NCBI GenBank assembly: GCA_035651955.1
Contig: DASRES010000090.1
Coordinates: 1-64,000 of the forward strand
Origin: Acidimicrobiia bacterium
Lineage (GTDB): Bacteria; Actinomycetota; Acidimicrobiia; IMCC26256; JAMXLJ01
DNA: 64,000 nt
Direction of reading: 5' to 3'
The translations under genes were made by a program, and so were the position numbers. Below, piece by piece: positions 55,778 through 64,000 of this stretch. The notes beneath the pieces are model-generated. The model made no database searches and was not told the DNA's origin. It saw only the letters and a list, made by a program, of their open reading frames with translations. Within the stretch, counting starts at the first letter, position 1; every line of letters starts with the position of its first letter.

Positions 55778-56617
55778 TCACGTCGTCGCGACGAGGAGGT
55801 CCTCGCCGCTCGACGGTTGCAGCCCATCGCTGCGGTTCGCGAAGTACCGCGCCATCAGGTCGCGTCCCGACACGTGCTCGACGTCGCGGAAGCCCGCGTC
55901 ACGCGCGAGCGCGAGCATCTCGTCGGGCGTGAAGAAGCTGATGAACGGTGTGCCGCTCGCGGCCGCTCCGCGGAGCGCGAACTCGCGCGCCGGACGGTCC
56001 TCGGGGTCGACCAGCTCGACCGGGAGCTGGAACGTCATCACGAGCACCGAGCCGGCCGCGAGCGACGCAACCTGACGCAACGTCGTCGCGATCGCGTCCT
56101 TCGTCAGGTACATGCTCACACCGAGCGACGCGACGACGGCCGGCGCGCCGGCGTCGAAGCCGGCGTCGACCAGCCCGTCCCACCACGAGCCGCCCGCCTC
56201 GAAGTCGACGGGCACGAGCCGCAACCATTCGGGAACGCCGAACCCGCGCTCGACGAGCCGCGCGCGCTTCCACGCCTGCGGGCCGGGTTGGTCGACCTCG
56301 AACACGCGCAGGCGTGACGCGACCTCGGGCCTGCGTTGCGCGAACGTGTCGAGACCCGCGCCGAGGAGCACGTATTGACGTGCCGCGCTCCCGGTGACGA
56401 GATCCTCCACGAAGCGCGACCGCGCCACGATCGCGGCCCGGAACCGGCTCGTCCCGTCGGGATCCATGTCGCCACGGTCGCGCCAGCCCTCGTCGGGATC
56501 CGCGAGCTGCAGCCCGATCTCGTCCTCCAAGACGTGCGGAGGTGGATCGATCTGGACGTGCATGGCGCGCCACAGCGCCACCCGCACCGCGGTGTGATCG
56601 GGCTCGGCAAGGGGCAT
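55778..56617 (-). CDS. SAM-dependent methyltransferase (TIGR00027-like)
   Basis: 279 residues. YVLLGAGLDTFAQRR is the SAM-binding loop of the LCMT/TIGR00027 group common in actinobacteria; VFEVDQPGPQAWKR follows as motif II and VASLGVSMYLTKDAI as motif III. The N-terminal MPLAEPDHTAVRVALWRAMH is usual. The methyl acceptor is unknown. Minus strand, directly convergent with guaA; no hairpin separates the two stops. Confidence 0.9.
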   Translation of the reverse strand: MPLAEPDHTAVRVALWRAMHVQIDPPPHVLEDEIGLQLADPDEGWRDRGDMDPDGTSRFRAAIVARSRFVEDLVTGSAARQYVLLGAGLDTFAQRRPEVASRLRVFEVDQPGPQAWKRARLVERGFGVPEWLRLVPVDFEAGGSWWDGLVDAGFDAGAPAVVASLGVSMYLTKDAIATTLRQVASLAAGSVLVMTFQLPVELVDPEDRPAREFALRGAAASGTPFISFFTPDEMLALARDAGFRDVEHVSGRDLMARYFANRSDGLQPSSGEDLLVATT

Positions 56618-56697
56618 GGGCCCATGATCGCCCGGTCCGCCCGCCGTGGAAGAATGAGCGGTCCGGGAGGATTCCGATCGACCCACAGGGGGACCCG

Positions 56698-57720
56698 ATG
56701 AGCCGAGCGGAGCTGGAGCAGACGGCCCGCGCGCTGGTCGCGCCGGGCAAGGGCATCCTGGCCGCCGACGAGAGCAGCGGCACGATCAAGAAGCGGTTCG
56801 ACACGATCGGGGTCGAGTCCACGGAGAGCAACCGCCGCGACTACCGGCAGATGCTCTTCACGACGCAGGGCGCCGGCGACTTCATCAGCGGCGTCATCCT
56901 CTACGACGAGACGATCCGACAGCAGGCCACCGACGGCCGCTCGCTCGTCGAGATCCTCCAGGCCCAGGGGATCATCCCCGGCATCAAGGTGGACCTCGGG
57001 GCGAAGCAGCTCGCGAAGTCGCCCGACGAGAAGGTCACGGAAGGTCTCGACGGGCTGCGCGAGCGTCTCGTCGAGTACCGCGGCCTGGGGGCGCGGTTCG
57101 CGAAGTGGCGCGCCGTGATCACGATCGGTGCGTCGATCCCGTCGCAGTACTGCCTCGACGTGAACGCCGACGCGCTCGCGCGCTACGCCGCGCTGTGCCA
57201 GGAGGAGGGCATCGTGCCGATCGTCGAGCCCGAGGTCCTCATGGACGGCTCACACACGATCGAGCGCTGCTACCAGGTCACGTGCGACACGCTGCACACC
57301 GTGTTCGACGCGCTCTACGCGCAGCGCGTCGAGTTCGAGACGATGCTGCTCAAGCCCAACATGGTCGTCCCGGGCAAGGAGAATCGCACCGCGCCGCCGG
57401 ACGAGGTCGCGGACGCGACGATCGCGTGCTTCCGCACGGTCGTTCCCGCGGCCGTCCCCGGCATCGTGTTCCTGTCCGGCGGCCAGGGTGACGAGGAGGC
57501 GACCGCCAACCTCGACGCCATGAACCGGCGCGGTCCGCACCCGTGGCCCCTCTCCTTCTCGTACGGGCGCGCGCTGCAGGCGGCGTCGCTCAAGGCGTGG
57601 AAGGGCGACAAGGCCAACGTCGAGGCGGGCCAGCGCGCGTTCCTGCATCGCGCGAGGTGCAACGGCGCCGCGCGCGACGGCCGGTACACGCCCGACCTCG
57701 AGCGCGAAGCGGTCGCCTGA
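56698..57720 (+). CDS. Class I fructose-bisphosphate aldolase
   Basis: 340 residues, glycolytic and gluconeogenic aldolase. [18 protein letters not shown] is the class I signature, [11 protein letters not shown] and [10 protein letters not shown] are conserved, and [11 protein letters not shown] has the Schiff-base Lys219. [13 protein letters not shown] ends the barrel. ATG 56698 lies behind AGGGGG. Most actinobacteria use class II enzymes, but class I occurs in some. No class II gene is in the window. Confidence 0.95.
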   Translation: MSRAELEQTARALVAPGKGILAADESSGTIKKRFDTIGVESTESNRRDYRQMLFTTQGAGDFISGVILYDETIRQQATDGRSLVEILQAQGIIPGIKVDLGAKQLAKSPDEKVTEGLDGLRERLVEYRGLGARFAKWRAVITIGASIPSQYCLDVNADALARYAALCQEEGIVPIVEPEVLMDGSHTIERCYQVTCDTLHTVFDALYAQRVEFETMLLKPNMVVPGKENRTAPPDEVADATIACFRTVVPAAVPGIVFLSGGQGDEEATANLDAMNRRGPHPWPLSFSYGRALQAASLKAWKGDKANVEAGQRAFLHRARCNGAARDGRYTPDLEREAVA

Positions 57721-57739
57721 GCGCCGCCGCGTCCACGGC

Positions 57740-58177
57740 ATGCGCGCGCTCGTCCAACGTGTGACGGGCGCGCGCGTCACCGTCGACGGCGGCACGGTCG
57801 GTGAGATCGGCACCGGGCTGTGCGTGCTCGTCGGCGTCACCCACGACGACGACGAGCGGGTCGCGCGGAAGCTGGCCGACAAGGTCTGGAACCTGCGCGT
57901 CTTCGACGACGCCGCCGGCCACATGAACGTGCCCGTGCACGCGGTCGGTGGCGCGCTGCTCGTCGTCAGCCAGTTCACCCTCTACGGCGACACCCGGCGC
58001 GGCCGCCGGCCGTCGTGGACCGCGGCCGCGCCCCCCGACCACGCGGAGCCCCTCGTCGCGCGGTTCGTCGACGCGCTCCGTGACCTCGGCGGCCACGTCG
58101 AAACCGGGCAATTCGGCGCGCACATGGCGATCGCCCTGGTCAATGACGGTCCCGTGACCCTGCTGCTCGAGGCGTGA
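57740..58177 (+). CDS. dtd: D-aminoacyl-tRNA deacylase
   Basis: 145 residues; clears D-amino acids from t[20 protein letters not shown], the catalytic [17 protein letters not shown] block and the Gly-Pro motif [11 protein letters not shown] are present, with only conservative changes. It starts 19 bp after the aldolase gene, so they may be cotranscribed. Confidence 0.95.
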   Translation: MRALVQRVTGARVTVDGGTVGEIGTGLCVLVGVTHDDDERVARKLADKVWNLRVFDDAAGHMNVPVHAVGGALLVVSQFTLYGDTRRGRRPSWTAAAPPDHAEPLVARFVDALRDLGGHVETGQFGAHMAIALVNDGPVTLLLEA

Positions 58178-58326
58178 CGCGCGCCACCTGAACGCGCGCT
58201 GAGGTGTCCCTGAGAAGGTCGGGATGGGTGGGGACGTGCAGGGCGGATGGCGGTACGCTTGGCGCCTCCCGGCGGGCCCGCCCGCCCCGCCCGAGCAGTG
58301 CGTCGCCGCAAGGCGAGAAGGCGAGA

Positions 58327-58622
58327 ATGAGCGCAATGCAGCGCATCGACTCCTCGCACAGCATCTGGCTCTTCGACACGGACCGGATGCGCTTCCGTCG
58401 CCTCCCGAAGGGAGCCGATCCGGACGCGCCCTCGCTCGAGAGCGACTGGGAGCCGTACTACGCGCTCGACGTCGACCCGGAGACCGGCTCGTTCTCCGTC
58501 GCGCTGAACGAGGACCGCACGCGGCTGCTGCGGTCGTGGCGCGAGGAGTCGGTGCCGGCGGTGAGCCTCGACGAGACGACCGAGCTCGACACCGCGGAGT
58601 TGCGTCTCCAACCCGCCGAGGA

Positions 58623-58626
<4 letters not shown>
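58327..58626 (+). CDS. Small acidic protein of unknown function
   Basis: 99 residues (ATG 58327; a second ATG three codons on). Sequence MSAMQRIDSSHSIWLFDTDR with a Trp/Tyr-rich middle (SDWEPYYALDVDPETG) and acidic end. I recognise no domain. GTG of pcrA overlaps its last bases (GTGA), so it is made with the helicase. The 149-bp gap before it (58178-58326) holds no other gene or clear promoter. Confidence 0.75.
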
Positions 58627-60947
<2,321 letters not shown>

Positions 60948-60948
60948 G

Positions 60949-61470
60949 TCAGCTCGACGGCGGCGACTGCGCGAGGCCCGGCGGCGGGAGCAGCGTGCGC
61001 AGGTCGACCAGGAACGCGCCCTTGGCCGATCCGTGGTCGCCGATCGTCGACTTGTAACGCGGCAGGTCGGTGCTCACGTAGCGGTTGCCGTCGCAGTCCA
61101 CGAAGCGGTCGATCGACCCCCGCCAGCGGACGGTGCAGTCGTCGCGCTGCCACGGGTGGTCGGCGAGCGCGACGACCTGTCCGTTCTCGAGCGCGAACAG
61201 GATGTCCCGTCTGCCCTTGAACGGGTCGGGATAGTAGAACGGCCCGCCGTCCTTGAGGTTGGCCTTCAAAGACGCGGCCTGGCCGGCCGGGAACGGCGTG
61301 TACGTCCTCGGCGCCGACGCGCCGCGTGTCACGAGCACGATGATCGCCGCGACGACGAGCCCGGCCGCGAGGAACCCGACGGCTGCGAGGACGAGCGGCC
61401 GCGCGTCGGAACGGCGTGCCGTCGTGCCTCGCGGCGGCGTCGTGAGGGGCATCAGGTGGGGTGTAGCCAC
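60949..61470 (-). CDS. Single-pass membrane protein of unknown function
   Basis: 173 residues with one helix (LVLAAVGFLAAGLVVAAIIVLV, about 26-47) and an outer domain of 120 residues. DDCTVRWRGSIDRFVDCDG shows two cysteines and a short beta pattern, but no CxH pairs of a Rieske protein. GTG 61470 or ATG 61452 may start it; neither has a clear ribosome site. It is convergent with pcrA (one base apart) and divergent from the B12-domain gene. Confidence 0.7.
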   Translation of the reverse strand: MATPHLMPLTTPPRGTTARRSDARPLVLAAVGFLAAGLVVAAIIVLVTRGASAPRTYTPFPAGQAASLKANLKDGGPFYYPDPFKGRRDILFALENGQVVALADHPWQRDDCTVRWRGSIDRFVDCDGNRYVSTDLPRYKSTIGDHGSAKGAFLVDLRTLLPPPGLAQSPPSS

Positions 61471-61588
61471 GGGCGCGTCGCAGAGTCCAGTCGCGTCCGC
61501 CCAGAATGACCGAGTTGGCGCGACGTGAGTATCGTGGCGCCGCCGATCAGGAGCCCAGGCGCTGGTTCCGGCGGCATCGGAGGTGTCG

Positions 61589-61993
61589 ATGCAGCGGCGC
61601 TACCGCGTCGTCGTCGCGAAACCCGGCCTCGACGGCCACGACCGTGGTGCGAAGGTCATCGCGCGCGCGCTGCGCGACGCCGGCTTCGAGGTGATCTACA
61701 CGGGCCTGCACCAGACGCCCGAGCAGATCGCCGAGACCGTGCTGCAGGAGGATGCCGACGCCGTCGGTCTCTCGCTGCTCTCCGGTGCCCACATGACCCT
61801 CTTCCCGAAGGTCATCTCGATGCTGCAGGAGAAGGGCGTCGGCGACGTCCTCGTCTTCGGTGGCGGCATCATCCCGGACGGCGACATCGCGCCGTTGAAG
61901 GCGGCCGGAGTGGCCGAGCTGTTCACGCCGGGGACGCCGTTGCAGACGATCGCGGACTGGCTCGAGCACGCGCTCGACGACCGCGCTGCGTGA
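61589..61993 (+). CDS. Stand-alone B12-binding (methylmalonyl-CoA mutase C-terminal type) subunit
   Basis: 134 residues, only the cobalamin-binding Rossmann domain. [18 protein letters not shown] has the base-off DxHxxG motif with His17, and [13 protein letters not shown] and [11 protein letters not shown] follow. ATG 61589 behind GGAGG is preferred to GTG 61583. It works with a separate large mutase subunit not in this window. sucC lies 21 bp downstream, consistent with methylmalonyl-CoA to succinyl-CoA flux. Confidence 0.93.
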   Translation: MQRRYRVVVAKPGLDGHDRGAKVIARALRDAGFEVIYTGLHQTPEQIAETVLQEDADAVGLSLLSGAHMTLFPKVISMLQEKGVGDVLVFGGGIIPDGDIAPLKAAGVAELFTPGTPLQTIADWLEHALDDRAA

Positions 61994-62014
61994 CGCACAC
62001 GACAGAGGGGCGAC

Positions 62015-63166
62015 GTGGATCTCTTCGAATACCAGGGCAAGCAGCTGTTCGCGCGCTTCGACATCCCGGTCTCACCCGGCGAGGCCGTCGAGACGGTCGA
62101 TGCCGCGGTCGCCGCCGCCGACCGCCTCGGCTACCCGGTGGTCATCAAGGCGCAGGTGCAGGTGGGCGGGCGGGGCAAGGCCGGTGGCGTGAAGCTCGCC
62201 AACGACACCGAGGAGGCGCGCGAGCACGCGTCGAACATCCTCGGCATGGACATCAAGGGCCACGTGGTCCACGTGCTGTGGATCGAGAAGGCGAGCGACA
62301 TCGAGCAGGAGTACTACGCGTCGTTCACGCTCGACCGCTCCGCGAAGAAGCACCTCGGGATGCTCTCCGCGCGAGGCGGCGTCGACATCGAGCAGGTGGC
62401 CGAGGAGGAACCGGGCGCGATCGCGCGGATCCACGTCGACCCCGTCGACGGGCTGAGCGAGGACGTGTGCCGCGCGTGGGTCGAGGAGGCGAAGCTCGAC
62501 GCGCGCGCGACCGACGGCGCGGTCGACGTGCTGACGAAGCTCTACCGCGCGTACACCGAAGGCGACGCGGACCTCGTCGAGATCAACCCGCTGATCCTCA
62601 CACCGGACGGTCGTGTGCACGCGCTCGACGCGAAGGTCACGCTCGACGACAACGCCGCCTTCCGCCACCCCGAGTGGAAGGAGTACGGCGGGCAGCAGAC
62701 GCTCGACCACCGCGAGCAGCTCGCGCACGAGAAGGGCTTGCAGTACGTCGGCCTCGACGGCACCGTCGGGATCATCGCCAACGGCGCGGGGCTCGCGATG
62801 AGCACGTGTGACGTCGTGAACCAGGTCGGCGGATCGCCGGCGAACTTCCTGGACATCGGCGGTGGCGCGAACGCCGACGTGATGGCGGGCGCGCTCGAGG
62901 TGATCAACGCCGACGACAACGTGCACGCGATCTTCATCAACATCTTCGGCGGCATCACGCGCGGCGAGGAGGTCGCCAAGGGGATCGTGCAGGCGTTGGA
63001 GCGCGTCGAGCTGCGCGCGCCGATCGTCATCCGTCTCGACGGCACGAACGCCGAGGAGGGCCGGGCGATCCTGAAGGACCACGAGTCCGACCGGCTCGTG
63101 TCGAAGCCGACCATGTTGGAGGCCGCGCGCACCGCGGTGGAGCTCGCAGGGAAGGGTGGACGATGA
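62015..63166 (+). CDS. sucC: Succinyl-CoA ligase beta subunit
   Basis: 383 residues. [20 protein letters not shown] opens the ATP-grasp domain; [20 protein letters not shown] binds nucleotide, [14 protein letters not shown] and [14 protein letters not shown] with [15 protein letters not shown] bind CoA and partner. GTG 62015. The stop overlaps sucD by four bases (ATGA). Confidence 0.97.
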   Translation: MDLFEYQGKQLFARFDIPVSPGEAVETVDAAVAAADRLGYPVVIKAQVQVGGRGKAGGVKLANDTEEAREHASNILGMDIKGHVVHVLWIEKASDIEQEYYASFTLDRSAKKHLGMLSARGGVDIEQVAEEEPGAIARIHVDPVDGLSEDVCRAWVEEAKLDARATDGAVDVLTKLYRAYTEGDADLVEINPLILTPDGRVHALDAKVTLDDNAAFRHPEWKEYGGQQTLDHREQLAHEKGLQYVGLDGTVGIIANGAGLAMSTCDVVNQVGGSPANFLDIGGGANADVMAGALEVINADDNVHAIFINIFGGITRGEEVAKGIVQALERVELRAPIVIRLDGTNAEEGRAILKDHESDRLVSKPTMLEAARTAVELAGKGGR

Positions 63167-64000
63167 GCATCCTCGTCGACAAGACGACGAAGGTCGTCGT
63201 CCAGGGGCTGACCGGCAGCCAGGGCCGCTTCTACGGGCTGCGCAACCGCGCCTACGGCACGCAGGTGGTCGCGGGCACGTCGCCGAAGAAGGCCGGGACC
63301 GACGTCGACGGCATCCCCGTCTTCGCGACCGTGAAGGAGGCGGTCGCGGCGACGGGCGCCAACGCGTCGATGGTGATCGTGCCGGCGCCGGGCGCGCCGG
63401 CAGCGGTGATGGAGGCGGCGGAGGCGGGCATCGAGCTCGTCGTCGTGCTCACCGAGGGCATCCCCGCGCAGGACGAGGCGCTGTTCTACAACCGGTTGCG
63501 GCGCGACTTCCCCGGCACGCGCCTCATCGGGCCGAACTGCCCGGGCCTGCTCACGCCGGGCGAGTGCAACATCGGCTTCATCCCCGCCGAGGTCGCCAAG
63601 GCCGGTGGGCCGGTCGGCATCGTGAGCCGTTCGGGCACGCTCACGTACCAGGCGCTCAAGGAGCTGGGCGACATGGGGATCGGGGTGACGACGTGCGTCG
63701 GCATCGGCGGGGACCCGGTGCCCGGCACGAGCTTCATCGACTGCCTCGAGCGCTTCGAGGCCGACCCCGAGACCCGCGCCGTGATCATGTTCGGCGAGAT
63801 CGGCGGCTCCGCCGAGGAGGAGGCCGCCGAGTTCATCGCGAAGAAGATGAGCAAGCCCGTCGTCGCCTACGTCGCGGGGGTGACCGCGCCACCCGGCAAG
63901 AAGATGGGTCACGCGGGGGCGATCATCTCCGGTTCGAAGGGCACCGCCCAGGCGAAGATGGACGCGCTGCGCGCCGCCGGCGTCCATGTCGCGCTCAACC
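63163..64000 (+). CDS. sucD: Succinyl-CoA ligase alpha subunit (3' end outside window)
   Basis: The first 279 of about 295 residues are visible. [21 protein letters not shown] is the N-terminus and [19 protein letters not shown] the CoA region. The phosphohistidine loop [12 protein letters not shown] has His250. It completes the TCA-cycle enzyme with sucC. The window ends inside the C-terminal helix region. Confidence 0.97.
   Translation, partial: MSILVDKTTKVVVQGLTGSQGRFYGLRNRAYGTQVVAGTSPKKAGTDVDGIPVFATVKEAVAATGANASMVIVPAPGAPAAVMEAAEAGIELVVVLTEGIPAQDEALFYNRLRRDFPGTRLIGPNCPGLLTPGECNIGFIPAEVAKAGGPVGIVSRSGTLTYQALKELGDMGIGVTTCVGIGGDPVPGTSFIDCLERFEADPETRAVIMFGEIGGSAEEEAAEFIAKKMSKPVVAYVAGVTAPPGKKMGHAGAIISGSKGTAQAKMDALRAAGVHVALN

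Noticed and set aside
60949-61470. Rieske-type iron-sulfur protein
   Set aside because: Two cysteines are present but the required CxH and CxxH pairs are missing.

Overview
The window is ordinary high-GC chromosomal DNA, about 70 % G+C by eye, and gene-dense. Many genes use GTG starts, some use TTG, and one probably uses CTG. Neighbouring genes often overlap by ATGA or GTGA. Gene order is actinobacterial: tuf-rpsJ, S10/spc/alpha ribosomal operons, rplM-rpsI-glmM-glmS, alr-tsaE-tsaB-rimI-tsaD-groES, guaB3-guaA and pcrA-sucCD. Several ribosomal proteins keep zinc-cysteine forms. My best guess is a deep-branching actinobacterium such as Acidimicrobiia; this is inferred from gene order and protein style, with no database search. 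No tRNA, rRNA, CRISPR array, insertion sequence or prophage was seen. No stretch over 300 bases lacks a gene. Region 1 (1-18749): the end of tuf and rpsJ, then an unusual inverted lipase-like lipoprotein gene. After it runs a long collinear run from rplC to rpmD-rplO-secY-adk-map-infA-rpmJ-rpsM-rpsK-rpsD-rpoA-rplQ-truA, covering translation, protein export and RNA polymerase alpha. Region 2 (18765-23603): two secreted lipoproteins, threonine dehydratase and an alkaline-phosphatase-fold hydrolase whose motif order looks circularly permuted. Region 3 (23627-39044): rplM-rpsI under a good promoter, the amino-sugar genes glmM and a double-length glmS-like gene, acpS, NAD(P)HX repair, a CBS protein, alanine racemase, two hydrolases, uracil-DNA glycosylase, the t6A tRNA genes (tsaE, tsaB, tsaD) with rimI, and groES behind a perfect CIRCE operator but with no groEL next to it. 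Region 4 (39045-52294) is the accessory part. It holds an acyl-CoA synthetase, then a minus-strand set of cupredoxin lipoprotein, hybrid histidine kinase and response-regulator diguanylate cyclase. Divergent from these is a compact type IV pilus operon (pilB, pilC, two minor pilins, a large PilX-like protein and a pilin) that ends at a strong terminator. The PilB-like ATPase carries an MshEN-type cyclic-di-GMP domain, so the two halves may form one signalling and output unit. Region 5 (52310-64000): CoA-type Nudix hydrolase, guaB3-guaA for GMP synthesis, a methyltransferase, class I aldolase, D-aminoacyl-tRNA deacylase, the helicase PcrA, a stand-alone B12-binding mutase subunit, and sucC with the start of sucD. 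Short GC-rich intergenic elements containing GCGAGCG-type motifs lie in several operon gaps, including a 77-bp unit duplicated in tandem between rimI and tsaD.
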